Assembly: GCA_025529335.1 (NCBI GenBank)
Contig: JAMYHX010000557.1
Coordinates: 1 to 26,781, forward strand
Source of the DNA: Rhizopus sp. PT2906
Lineage: Eukaryota; Mucoromycota; Mucoromycetes; Mucorales; Rhizopodaceae
Reading direction: 5' to 3'
Length of the DNA stretch: 26,781 bases
Of this stretch, positions 1-10,476 are shown piece after piece; position 1 is the stretch's first letter, and each line of letters begins with the position of its first letter. Made by a program: the position numbers and the translations under genes. A model generated the notes under the pieces. That model was not told the origin of the DNA and ran no database searches. It saw only the letters and a program-made list of their open reading frames with translations.

Positions 1-72
1 TTCCCCAACGGGGAATTGAACCCCGGCCACGTCGGTGAGAGCGACGGATCCTAGCCACTAGACCATTGAGGA
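1..72 (-). tRNA. tRNA-Glu (anticodon CTC)
   Basis: Read on the minus strand this folds as a full 72-nt cloverleaf without intron. The acceptor stem is TCCTCAA pairing with TTGGGGA, with discriminator A at position 1. The D arm has the typical eukaryotic tRNA-Glu sequence (GTCTAGTGG...). The anticodon stem is CGTCG/CGACG with the 7-nt loop CTCTCAC, giving anticodon CTC, which reads GAG. The T arm has CGGGG/CCCCG and loop TTCAATT. The internal A box (TGGTCTAGTGG) and B box (GGTTCAATTCC) for RNA polymerase III are intact. The 3' flank and terminator lie outside the window. Confidence 0.95.
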
Positions 73-118
73 ATTTTGTCGAAAGTTAATATTTTTAGTC
101 CTTATAATATACTATATT

Positions 119-135
119 CACGTGACTTTCACGTG
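119..135. promoter_or_regulatory. Two CACGTG E-boxes
   Basis: Two perfect CACGTG palindromes at 119-124 and 130-135 are spaced 11 bp centre to centre. This core is bound by bHLH factors such as Pho4, Cbf1 or USF. They lie 47-63 bp upstream of the tRNA and far downstream of the transporter gene, so the target is unclear; a gene to the left of the window is possible. Confidence 0.3.
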
Positions 136-792
136 CCATTGTTCTTTTGCATCCTTTCTTCCTCCTGAAGGCTTCTCTTAGAGCAACAATAATAATAGTT
201 CAACCAAAGGTCTTTGTAGGAGACGGCTACCCAAAGAAGTCATTCAAGTTTTACTGTCTTCAATTCTTTAAACTCACATTTTGACGATTTGTGATGAGTT
301 CTTAAAACATCTCGCACAAAATTGAAATGAACAAACCCAAACAAAGCTAAACAAGTTTTTAGAGTACCAGTGAAAAGCAATTTACGTATGGACTACTTTT
401 GAAAGGAACCTATGAATCTATGCTTACTGTTAAAGAAGTATAGACTTCATAGTAGAATTATTAAGGATACTAAAAAAATAGATACTGTCGTATTTGACAA
501 TCAGTACTCGGACTTGTTTTAAAATATCTTTAATTTCTTTTTGCTATGAGCTTCTAATAAAATGATAAAACAGAGACTCATCACTTCTTTGCTTGTATTC
601 TACACACTCACACGAGTACTAGCAATAACCAATACCTAAGATACAGCACGAATTAGTAACATAAGTGCCTTTTTCTTCAAAGAGGCTACTTTCTTTATTA
701 CTACTCTAAAAAGTTTATGCATGAGAAATACAGTTTTGTTTGATGTATAGACTGAATGATGAAAGGGGTGATAAAAGTGTGCAATAAATAGG
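136..792. other. AT-rich intergenic stretch and 3' flank of the transporter gene
   Basis: No reading frame with coding character was seen on either strand. A minus-strand AATAAA at 699-694, about 95 bp past the transporter stop codon, is a candidate polyadenylation signal for that gene. Confidence 0.5.
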
Positions 793-2183
793 TTACTTGG
801 CTAATCTTTCTTTATAACGAACCCAACTGTAATAACCAGATCCAAAGAGAGCTAAAATGATGCCTAAGCAGCTCTATAACAATAAAGTCAGCTTCAATAA
901 AAAACGATCTGCAATATCAAAAAAATTAATTACCAGTCCAGAAATTTCATTTTGGAAGATCATTGCAGCTAAAATAGTCTGGACACAAGACTAAATTGGA
1001 ATATAAAAACGTTAATTGCGCTAGCGCTTATTAGAATGATGATTAGTTTACCTTGGCTGTACCACTGATTGTATTAGTTAGAGCAGACGTGTACTTGACC
1101 TGCAAGAACATGGCAATATTGATGGCAAATCCTGTGATACCAGTAACGGTCTAGATTGTGTTGATCGTTAGACTTTTATCTCTTTCACACGTATGTTCTC
1201 TCTTTACCATCAGTATCCAGAAACCAACATCATAAATAGCTTCGGATGTTTCAATAATTTCCGTAATCTCCCCAGAGATGAGTACAAAGATGCCGAGAAG
1301 AATGACAGCTGTCGTAGTATTATAATGAAGTAATTTCCTACAAAGACAACTAAATGAGCGGTGATCTACACAAAAGCCACAATATAAACATACCAAGGGT
1401 TATTGTCGACAATTCCCAAAGTCTTTTGAACATAGATACCATAAAGAGCTACAAAAGCAGAGGAACCTACACCATAGATCACACCAGCCCAAGAGAAATT
1501 GATTTCACCATATGAACCAATGGCAAAGCCGAGGAAAACAATAATACAAGCAAGTAAAGCAGGTGCAGAGGTCTTTTTACCAAGGATGAGGTAAGTGAAA
1601 AGGATAGTAAAGTTGATCGATAACGATCTGGCAACCTACGGAATTAATCGTAAATAAAACAACACAACACTAACTTTTTTTGACATACCTGATAAAACGT
1701 AGCCTCAACGTGCTTCAAGCATAAGTTATTGAGGGCCAGCATTCCAACATAAACAACAGTTAAAGGTGCTACTCTTTTTGCAATTGTACCATCAAATTCA
1801 TAAGGTGGAATAATACTAAACATCTTATTGCTATATTCCGATAAAACCCAATCAGTATCGGCCCCCCTTTTTTTTTGTATGAACCTCTCTCTTTCTTACC
1901 GTTTACCGATTTCAGCCCAAATAACCAAGATAATGAGCGCAATAACAAGTTGGTACCAGGTTACAAAGAGAGCATAGGGAAATTCTGTTGAACCACTCAA
2001 GATGATCTTGTTTAGGAACACCACTGATAGTGAAATGACAAAATAAAAGGCAACAACACTTGCAATGAGCGTAACTGGGTGATCTCTTTCCACTGGTTTA
2101 TTCTGAACAGGTGGAGGCAAGAAGGGCTCTTCAGCTTCATTTCGATCTTTACCTCTTAGAGGAATGTCATTATTACTGTTCAT
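793..2183 (-). CDS. GDP-fucose / nucleotide-sugar transporter (SLC35C1-like)
   Basis: A Golgi or ER membrane antiporter of the drug/metabolite transporter superfamily, expected to import GDP-fucose for glycosylation and, in Mucorales, fucose-bearing wall polymers. Seven exons on the minus strand: 2183-1900, 1830-1689, 1635-1394, 1337-1208, 1150-1052, 990-934, 873-793, giving 344 aa, near the family length of 350-365. All junctions are GT-AG and keep frame. Visible family features are a hydrophilic N-terminal tail, SVVFLNKIIL in the first membrane helix, LNNLCLKHVEATFYQVARSL, a run of hydrophobic helices, and LTNTISGTAKSCVQTIL near the C terminus, like the LTHNVSGTAKACAQT block of SLC35C1. Substrate is inferred from that resemblance; another nucleotide sugar is possible. 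The junction after exon 6 gives a slightly short last loop, so that intron is the least certain. Confidence 0.85.
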
Positions 2184-2408
2184 CTTTTTTAAATATCAAC
2201 CAGTTAAAAAAAGAAAAAAAAAGGAAATAACCAAAGGGGAAAGATGATATAAATAGCCACAGAGCGGAATTAAATTATTCAAGCCATAAATGAAATAAAA
2301 AAAAAAGCCTGTTTAATAAAATAATGTAAGAAGTATATATACAATAGAGAGAAACAATGAAAGAGAAAGAGATTGGAGGAGGTTATTTTACAGTTAGAGT
2401 TTACAAAG

Positions 2409-4798
2409 TTAATAAAGTTTTGTGTCTTGAAAAAGTGCTTGAAATTGTTCTTCCATCATGTCAATAATGCTTTGGGCTGAGGTGTTTTGATTAAATTTGG
2501 TCAATCCCTTCAAGTAACCGATACACAAAAGCATGTTGGCTTTAATCCTATCTGGTGTAATCGTCTTATCCATGGACAGTTCACGATCAAATCTGGAAGA
2601 GCGTAATAATATTTCCCATGCATTCATGACCCATCGTACATCCAAAAGACAAGAGTAATCACGGGTAGCGGCGAACTGAACTAAACGGACAAGATTGAGT
2701 GCAGAAATAATCGCAACACGGATAGAGGGAGTATCGAATCGCATAGATGAAGGATTTAGTGCACTGATGAGTTCCCTAAAGTAATCTTGTTCGCTTCCTT
2801 CATAACCTTGCATATATTCGTTCAAATGGTGTTCCTTGATGTGCTTTATTTTTAGCAACAGTTTCATCCAGAGCTCACTTTCCAGTCGATACGTCGATAG
2901 ATCACAGGGTAAGTCTTTCTCCATCATGTTGAAACGCGATAGTAACTCTTCTGTCTTTAAGTTAACAGTAGAACGCTCTTTGGGGAAAAAGCTTTTAGCA
3001 GCGATAAGGTATTCGTAGTACACAGAACCAGTCGTCCATATTGCATAAGGGGAAGGGTCAGGGCACTCAAGTTCGAGTGCTGTAAAGAAATCAAAATCGT
3101 TAACATCTTCAAACAAGGGCAGAGATAATCTATATTCTCTTGGTATTTCATGTTGATACCAGTAGCGTGATGCCATTTCGACCTGATGTGTAAAATTTCC
3201 AACCAGGGAAGGAAGGTCATGACCAACTGAGCTTTTAGCCGCTTCTTGAACGTTGTTATGGAGCTTTATGATTCTATTTTTCACGTCGATAAACCATAAT
3301 TCTCTTTCCGAGTCATTGTTTGTAGGATAAATGTGTAAAAGATCATAGCGATTGAGAGTTATAATGATTTTATGGTGGTCTTTTCGATAGGTATTCGTGT
3401 TGGGTTCAAAATTCAGATCCAACATGTGTCGCGTGTGTGTGATACTTCGATATAATCTGGCAAATAACTTTGCCTCAGGTGGCGCGTCTCTTTTCTTCAT
3501 CGTGCTTTCATATTGTGGTAGTAACAGATGGTATATTTGCTCTGCAAGAGAAAGATATTTCGATGCGTCTTCGTAGCTTTTTGCCTTTAGTTTGTACACA
3601 GCCATGAAGTTATATGCTGTAAATATCTCTATGCTCGCTTCGTCAAATCGATCTTCCAGCAATTCTCTAGCCTGCTCGAAAAAATACAACGCATAATCTG
3701 CTGTTGCACTGACAGGGATATGTTGTACAGTATGCTTGCATGGTTGTTGACAGATGAAGCAACAAATAGCCATGACTGCAGGTGATCTTAGAATGTGTTG
3801 TTGATCTGACATGAATAGTTGAACAAAGCTACGAACATGAATAGCAAAGTGTATGATGTGATTACAGTTGACATAAACGTGTATAAGCTGAAACACAAGC
3901 TTCACAAGTCCATCGATAGAAACAAACGGTACCATGTGTCTACCTTCATCATGTTGTATGAACATTGGTTTGTATTTCGTAATGGATTTGAAGCGAGATT
4001 TTCCATATTTCCTCCACATAAATATCGAAAGAATAGTAGTTATAGTATTGCTTGTAGTTGGAGAAAAATAAGGGTCAGGGTTTGGACAACCAGCATTCTT
4101 TTGTATCAAAAGTATATTGTTCAAACTGTGCATCAGATCAGAATATGAGTTGACGAAGGTGTCGATAACCAAACGTCCATTCTTTACTGTCAATTGCCAT
4201 GGTTTAGTCTGATCTTCTCCTTTTGTAACGCTTGCTTCTAGCTGGTTGCTTTTTGCGATTATAAAGCTTTGTTTTCTATCTTTATGGTAGACTGTAGGTG
4301 AGTTGTCATTATCAATATCGGACTTGGGCGAAGTGATCTGTCTTGTGTGTTCATGCTCCAATTGATCATGCCTGTCTGTATAATATTTGTATGTTTTAAT
4401 AGCAAAATCATAGGTGTTGAGTGATATGGGTGAAGGATAATCCGTCTCTATTGCCGTTTCCTTGTTATATGGTGAAATAGGGTTATCCTGAGCCAATTTT
4501 AAGGTCGTCATTTCTTTCTCCATTATGCTGATTTGGCTTTCGAGAAGTTCAATTTGCTTTAAATATTCCAACTCTTGCATATATTCCAAGTCTTTTGGTG
4601 AAGGCATTATTGTATATACACATTCTACTCCAAGGTTTGAGCATCTAAACATTATAAGCTACTTTTATTCTAATGTTTCCCTTTCTTTTACTATAAATAC
4701 CTTTCACATGGATTTCCATAAGAACATCTTCTTTTCCTTTGACGACAATTATTACAGGGTGTTTTTTTCAAAGAATGTCCATGGACTAAATTTGCCAT
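2409..4798 (-). CDS. Zn2Cys6 fungal transcription factor
   Basis: A Gal4-type nuclear regulator of 777 aa in two exons, 4798-4701 and 4644-2409, split by a 56-nt intron inside the zinc cluster. The cluster is complete only when the exons are joined: Cys15, 18, 25, 31, 34 and 41 with spacing C-x2-C-x6-C-x5-C-x2-C-x6-C and the basic block RQRKRR between Cys18 and Cys25. The intron falls in the Arg33 codon. Residues about 50-82 form a Leu-rich heptad stretch suited to dimerization. The rest is the long helical region typical of the fungal-specific (middle homology) domain, which is not identifiable in detail by eye. A TATA-like TTTATAA lies about 65 bp upstream. Target genes are unknown. It lies tandem to the transporter gene, 225 bp away, but nothing shows that it regulates it. 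Confidence 0.88.
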
Positions 4799-4937
4799 GT
4801 TTTATCAAATCAAGTTGCGCAGCAAAAATCAGGATGTTTCTTTTTTTACTTTCTTTTTAAGTTATAAAGAGAAAATTCAGCATCCGAAGTCAAAGTGTAT
4901 ACTCAAAAGTAAAGTCGCATCTGGTGCATATCAATAC

Positions 4938-4974
4938 CACGCTAGTCCAAGCGTGAATATAATGAGCTCATTAT
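4938..4974. promoter_or_regulatory. Adjacent inverted repeats upstream of the Zn2Cys6 gene
   Basis: CACGCT (4938-4943) and AGCGTG (4950-4955) form an inverted repeat with a 6-bp spacer. A perfect 16-bp palindrome, ATAATGAGCTCATTAT, follows at 4959-4974. They lie 140-176 bp upstream of the Zn2Cys6 start codon, where a regulator site would be expected. Function is inferred only from position and symmetry; neither repeat contains a CGG triplet of the Gal4 type. Confidence 0.3.
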
Positions 4975-5049
4975 CAAAGGTTGCTTTTCTTGAATCTGCT
5001 ATCGTATCAAGGATAGTATATTTTCTGAATAGAGTGTATCAATGTTAAT

Positions 5050-5769
5050 CTCTTGTCACAGTTACACAAATGCTTTTAACATATTGGTAAAACATAACAA
5101 AGTGGCTGTGAAACATCGTTGTAAGAACACAAGAGGCAAATTACTCATCTGAATGCGTCTTGAATGTTTGATATGGGCTTAAGGAAGCTTTGCTTTGGCG
5201 TTTAATGTGAAAAAACTACGTAGATCAGTAATTTTACTACTTCCAAGTCTCTTGTTTTGATTTTGCATGAAAGGGCTTCAAGCTATCGATGGTTTGGTGT
5301 GTCTAACGAACTAAAGCCTAATGGAAAATAAGTAAGTCAAACATGAAAGTATGTTAAGATACAGTTCAATTACAATTTATTCTGAGCTGCCAGAAAAGAT
5401 CGACTAATCGTCGAATGCTCTCAGTAAAGATATAAAAGGAATTTCGTGAAGGGTAAGTCTTGATTGACTTGAAAGGATGTTTAAGAGTAAGTTGAAGTTT
5501 GGCTCGACTTGGTGACAACCAGATCTAATCACTAGATCAAAATAAAGGGAGTTTTATAAGAAAAAGAAAAGTAAAGAGGGAGTTTTTGATTCAAGAGGCT
5601 TGGAGATTTATTAAATGAATATTTAAAGATATTTATACAAAAAAAAAAAGATTCCATAAACTCACTACCAAGGTCAATGACCTTTGAGTTTGGAGGCGTA
5701 GGGGAAATTGTGTTTCAGTATAAAGGACCATGAGGATAGGCTAGTTTTGATTTGTGAGTCTTTGAACAC
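5050..5769. other. Intergenic stretch without recognised gene
   Basis: AT-rich sequence with stops in all frames. I see no splice-consistent coding run, RNA gene or clear repeat apart from A-rich runs near 5640-5650. Confidence 0.45.
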
Positions 5770-6228
5770 TCAGAGAGATATCTGATAACTGCATAACAAC
5801 ACGACTACGAGACCATAACCAGATTTTATGTAGTCTTGCGTCTCCTTTGGCGCGTTATACTGCTTGAAAGGACCTGTTGTCTCGAGGATTGCTACCTCTA
5901 GGTTATGATTCTTATTCCGCAAGACACTATCTGCATTATAGAACTGACTAGCAACATCGCTCATCAGCTTCAGTTCTTGATATATTGCTTCTGAATGAAT
6001 GTTTCCAACTGTGGACTTTACGCCTTCAATTGGTTTAGAAAGAGATTCCAGAGTTGGTCACAAAACCGGATGATTATAGCAAATCTCTAGACTACAAACA
6101 TCGCTGTCATCAACAAAGCTCCCATGGATTCTATAGACTGAAAGAGTTAGATGACCGCCTTGGTACTTGCTTGATGATTCAACACTTATAAGAAATGTAT
6201 AACATTAGTGAAAAATCTCTTGACGAAA
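5770..6228 (-). pseudogene. Decayed gene of a probable Mucorales multicopy family
   Basis: One minus-strand frame is open from about 6228 down to the stop at 5770, apart from one internal TGA near 6057-6059. Its translation has protein-like composition: YQGGHLTLSVYRIHGSF before the stop and LEVAILETTGPF, then KETQDYIKSGYGLV near the end. A phrase of the form VEIAILETTGPF followed by a K-x-GYGLV segment is, as I recall, common in hypothetical multicopy proteins of Mucorales; I cannot confirm this here. There is no credible start codon and a TAA lies just upstream of 6228. A truncated, inactivated copy is likeliest. A gene with a short intron removing the TGA is the alternative. Confidence 0.4.
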
Positions 6229-6598
6229 TACGCTGAGCACAGGTGTGATACAGTGCTTTCAAGGAAGATTACACGAAAGTATGTAATGAATATATAATAT
6301 TTTTATAAAGACAAGAAGAGTCAATTAGTGCAGGCAACGTATTTTTATATCGAAATAAGTATACGGTCAATGAGAGTTGAGCATGACGCGTTATATGAGA
6401 ATAATATACTTTGTGGCCAGTTTTTTAGCAATCTCATATTATAAAGAATCTTGCAGAGTTATTACAGCATTGATCTCCTTTTCTACACAGACATTTAAGA
6501 ATTAAGCATTCACTTTTTTATAATAATACCGACGTTATTGTAATATGAGATCTCTCTCTTTCTCTCTTGTCAAATGTTTTCATACTGAAATGGCTGAG

Positions 6599-6601
<3 letters not shown>
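6229..6601. other. Intergenic, AT-rich, with a CT-rich microsatellite
   Basis: No gene seen. A CT-rich stretch lies at about 6551-6569, shortly before the poly(T) tract and about 200 bp upstream of the F-box start codon. Confidence 0.4.

Positions 6602-6656
<55 letters not shown>
6602..6656. repeat. Poly(T) homopolymer, 55 nt
   Basis: An uninterrupted run of 55 T on the plus strand, ending 111 bp before the F-box start codon. Long poly(dA:dT) tracts exclude nucleosomes and often mark fungal promoters. The true length is uncertain because homopolymers are error-prone in sequencing. It could instead be the poly(A) tail of a minus-strand retroposed sequence, but nothing to its right looks like one. 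Confidence 0.8.
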
Positions 6657-6658
<2 letters not shown>

Positions 6659-6767
6659 GTGGAACAATCAGAATTGGCCAGAACTTTTGATAGTCCCAGT
6701 CAGGGACAATAAAAAGCGGAGTACACTTTTTTGATTCAACTCATTTCCCTTTCTCCCATCTTTATTC

Positions 6768-7724
6768 ATGTTTGCACCAGAAATATTCGAAAAGATATTG
6801 TCAAATCTGTCTTTTGCAGAATGCTATCATCTTCGTTCCGTCTGTTATGTCTGGATGCAGCGTATTGATTATTACTTGTATAAGGCCCTCAAATGCCAGC
6901 AAAAGCAATTGCATATAGTGCATAAACAGCAGACGCTTGCCTCTTTAATTCCTTACTGCTTTGATGAAGAGAACAAGGTGGTCGAGTTTAGGCCAGCAGA
7001 TAATAATCCTATCGAAATACAGCAAGTAAGCTACTTTCAGTTGCATTTTAGCGAATGGAAAGTATTTGACAGTACATCAAAACAACTTCGAGCATTGGAC
7101 ATTGGACTTCGTGCGCAGGCACTTTTTCATTTGGCATATAATCCATCCAGAGAACAGCTGTACGAAATACCTCCTCCTTTAGCATGTTTAAATAGTCAGA
7201 TACGATATATTGGTGATCCAGGTGTTATTATTTGCTTTTCTTATTCAAGCAATAATGTTACTGCAGATTCAGCAGTAGTATTGAAAATTCATAGTATTTC
7301 TGTACACCTGTCCTGGTTATTATCCGGAATAGATACTCAAATAGTCCCTCAAGAAATCTACGTGGATCGATATCTGACATTACGCGATGCTTCTCGAAAG
7401 CGTGGCGTCATCCGGTTTAACAAGTACTCTGAGCCTGTGCTTACTTACATTATGGCTAATACAACAGAGGCGTTAGAAAGCGTATTATCTAAAATGAGCA
7501 CAAATGATGTTCCGTTCGTACGCCAACAGATCCAAACTGCTCTCAAGTCATTCAATATCGATCCTCGCGTGATTTGGAAGTATACCTTTGTAAAGCGATA
7601 TATTCTTGAAGGACAATGCTGCAATGAACACATTATGCAAGTGGTTGAAAGAATAAAAGCATCAGAGGAAGAATGGCAAAAGAAAAAACAGGATTTATTA
7701 CAGCAGTTAGTTAAAGTAAAGTAA
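6768..7724 (+). CDS. F-box protein
   Basis: A single-exon gene of 318 aa. Residues 1-40 (PEIFEKILSNLSFAECYHLRSVCYVW...) match the F-box pattern: P near the start, ILxxL, then a Leu/Arg-rich second helix and VCxxW. Such domains bind Skp1 and make the protein the substrate adaptor of an SCF ubiquitin ligase. The rest has no repeat such as WD40, Kelch or LRR that I can see, so the substrate is unknown. The C terminus (residues about 295-318) is highly charged and probably helical. AATAAA lies at 7734-7739, only 10 nt past the stop. The convergent topoisomerase gene ends 61 nt away, so the 3' UTRs probably overlap. Confidence 0.75.
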   Translation: MFAPEIFEKILSNLSFAECYHLRSVCYVWMQRIDYYLYKALKCQQKQLHIVHKQQTLASLIPYCFDEENKVVEFRPADNNPIEIQQVSYFQLHFSEWKVFDSTSKQLRALDIGLRAQALFHLAYNPSREQLYEIPPPLACLNSQIRYIGDPGVIICFSYSSNNVTADSAVVLKIHSISVHLSWLLSGIDTQIVPQEIYVDRYLTLRDASRKRGVIRFNKYSEPVLTYIMANTTEALESVLSKMSTNDVPFVRQQIQTALKSFNIDPRVIWKYTFVKRYILEGQCCNEHIMQVVERIKASEEEWQKKKQDLLQQLVKVK

Positions 7725-7733
7725 ATTTTGTAC

Positions 7734-7739
7734 AATAAA
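7734..7739 (+). terminator. Polyadenylation signal of the F-box gene
   Basis: AATAAA 10 nt after the TAA stop, within the 61-nt gap between two convergent genes. Confidence 0.5.
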
Positions 7740-7785
7740 AAGAATATATTTATATAAAGTATGCAGCCTCTGTTGTATTCTAAAT

Positions 7786-10404
7786 TCATTCGGCCCATTC
7801 GAAAAAGTCGCAGCCTTTGTCACGACCAGCAGCACAGGCAAAGAATTTACGTCCCTTGTTGGGTGATTCTTTTGTAACAGTTAGTTCAGCTGCAGTGTTC
7901 CCGCACCGACAATTAAGAGTAGAACTGATGTTGCTATTACGACTCGTGTTATTGCGTGAGGTATGGTTTACAGTAGAGGATACGTTATTGCTATTTTCGT
8001 CAGTCCATTGAAAAAAATTACATGAATCGTTATCCCCACAAGTATAAAATGTTCGACCATTATTTGGACCAGCCTTGATTACTGTTCGTAACACTGAAGG
8101 CTTGTTATGATTACACTTTGGGTATTGGCTAGGTGGTATCGAAGGATTATCTTGGTTTGGTTTGGATCGACTGTTTCTTGTAGAACCATCTCCTCTACCC
8201 CTTCCACCTCGGCTGCCTCTGCCGCCCCTACCGCGCCCTCTCGAGCCAGTGTTTTGTGTGGTTGCTTCAGAGTGGCCATTGCTGCGGGTATCATTGAATA
8301 GCCCTCCACTCGACACTCGGCCGGCCGTGTGCCTTTCGTCCTCTGGGCCTCGATAATGTGCTGCTACCGCGTTCTTTATTTTGTCAAACTCGGCTGATAC
8401 TTGAAGAAACATTTGCCTATATTGATAAAGCGAACGATCTGACACTTCACTGGGAGATTTCCTGCCTTCACATATTGACTTTAGATCTGCTTCCATCTAT
8501 ATTGTACATGCATATGAGATATATTGATCCTTATACGTTATCGTTCATACCTCTCTTCTGAGATATGGCTTGTTTAAACTTGTTTCTAAACCAATTTCAT
8601 TATATCCCAATACTAATGCAATTCCAAGAGTCAGAGGCTTAAAATATTGACCATCTTTATATACATATTCTCTATCGAGGATTTTCTGAATATGTTCAGC
8701 TATAGTAGCATCTGTCCCAATTTCATTCTTCTCCATCAATCCAATCAGATCTGTTTCTGTAAGCAGTTTGGGAGGTGAAGTCATTCCTGATTTCATTTCA
8801 AGAGCATCAGGAATAAATTCATGGCCTTCTTGGAACTCGGGTATCACATTGCCAGTCCATTTGTCATAGATATAGACTTCTAAATAGTTTCTTTCAAGAA
8901 TAACCAATCCTTTTGCATCAAAGTATTCATCATCCATCTTTACTTCTACCGACGTTTCGAATCCTATTGCATTCTTCCAACAAGAACCCAAGAATCTACG
9001 AGCGATGAATTCATACACCTTGAGCTTTTCTCCAGATAAGGTTCCATCATATGCAGTAGGATGAATGGGTGGATGTGCCTTGTCATTGTTCTTGCCATTT
9101 CGGGGTTTTTCAAACTCACCATCCCTTAAACTATAAAAGTGTCAATTGGGCTTTTTTTTTGATATCGCTTTTGCTTTTGCTTACATGGCAGCATATCTTC
9201 CCCATCGTGGGTCTCTTGTTTGCTGGTTGATCAAGGACATAAAGTCAAAATTAGGATCAAATTGATCCGTTTCTGTTCTAGGATAACTAATCAAACCAGC
9301 CGTGTACAGTTCTTCTGCCACTTGCATGATTCTTGCACCTGACATATGAAGTGCTCGACATCCCACCTTTTGTAACTCGACTGTTGTCAATGGTAAAGGT
9401 TTCCATTTTGAAGTCTGTTTTGATTTCACTTTGGAGACAACCGCCACTTTCTTCTCTACACACTTTTCATACAAGATAAAACATGCCCACTGATCAAACA
9501 GATGCTCTCTTCTCCAAGTAAACTCAGTCACCAAGCGCTCTTCTCCTGGTTGAACGTCTGGCTGACTGTAAGTCATGGTAATTTTCCAAAATTCCTGTGG
9601 TATAAAGTTCTGAACTTGTTGATATCTATCTACAACAAATCCAAGCGTAGGAAACTGACAGCTACCGTAACTGAGAAGCTTCTTTTTGCCAGCTTGTTCA
9701 AAGAAGTTGCGAAGGTTCTTTGTCTGTAATCGAGTAAATGCGGCACCTATTCTCAAATCGAGTTCTTGTCTAGTATTGACCGCATACACCTGTTTCATAT
9801 CTAATTCAACGTGATTTCTTGCTGCGTGATGTATGGCCCTATTAAAAGATAATAAATAAAAAAGAGGACTACTAGTGACTACAATATATTTACGCTGGTT
9901 GCATCGCAGAGAACTGTGCACGCCATACTTGAATATTTGGCTTCACACTTTGACATAGATCCTTCACATCTCCACCAATTGCTTCTCCTTCTCGATCACA
10001 ATCAGTCCAAATGAACAAGACATCGGCCGATCTTACTTCTGCTTTGATATTATTTGCGATCGGTAACATCTTTTCTGGAATCACTTTAATGATGGGTGCT
10101 GTAAACAGATCTTCGACTGGAAACAGGTTCCAGTTTTTATCAATTTCACCTTGAAAGTGCATTTCTAAGAAATGGCCCTTTAAGGATGTCATTACAAAAC
10201 TGGTAGGTCGATTATTTAGATTGTAAGTGAAGCAGTAATTTTTGACATGAGGATCTTGTGTTTGTCTCTAACACACATGATTAGCTTTCTAGAAGAGTTT
10301 TGTTATATATAAAACAGCTTTACAACTTGATAATCAGATTGAGACAAGATTTCGGCTATTTTTTTGGCAGCACTTGGTTTCTCAGCTACGCATAAAACAC
10401 GCAT
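7786..10404 (-). CDS. TOP3: DNA topoisomerase III alpha
   Basis: A type IA topoisomerase that passes single DNA strands and, with a RecQ helicase and Rmi1, dissolves double Holliday junctions. Five exons: 10404-10324, 10267-9894, 9838-9185, 9130-8551, 8496-7786; all introns 54-56 nt, in frame, total 799 aa. The Toprim domain starts at the N terminus (VLCVAEKPSAAKKIA) and carries the metal-binding DCDREGE near residues 116-122. RQELDLRIGAAFTR at about 175-188 favours the alpha over the beta type. The catalytic tyrosine is Tyr337 in LISYPRTET. HPPIHPT and GIGTDAT follow. The C-terminal tail has an RGG-rich stretch (about 648-666) and two GRF zinc fingers (about 691-727 and 759-797). No C4 topoisomerase zinc finger is seen. 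The start codon lies only 72 bp beyond the P450 stop codon. Confidence 0.95.
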
Positions 10405-10476
10405 AAGAAAGTAAAAGAGAAAGAAAAAAAAAAGTGTAGAAATTATAGAATTTATTATTACTTTTAAGAAATTAAA
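10405..10476 (-). promoter_or_regulatory. Compact P450 3' end / TOP3 promoter interval
   Basis: Only 72 bp separate the P450 stop from the TOP3 start, both on the minus strand. The interval must hold the P450 polyadenylation region (A/T-rich, with TAATAATAAA just after the stop) and at least part of the TOP3 promoter and 5' UTR. It is purine-rich on the plus strand, hence pyrimidine-rich in TOP3 sense. Confidence 0.5.

Noticed and set aside
2409..4652. Open frame read as a complete 747-aa protein starting at 4652
   Set aside because: That Met lies partly in the intron; the zinc cluster and a better start at 4798 are on an upstream exon.
8079..8356. Several opposite-strand or shifted frames over the TOP3 tail
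   Set aside because: They arise from the GC-richer RGG coding stretch and have no domain or conservation sign.
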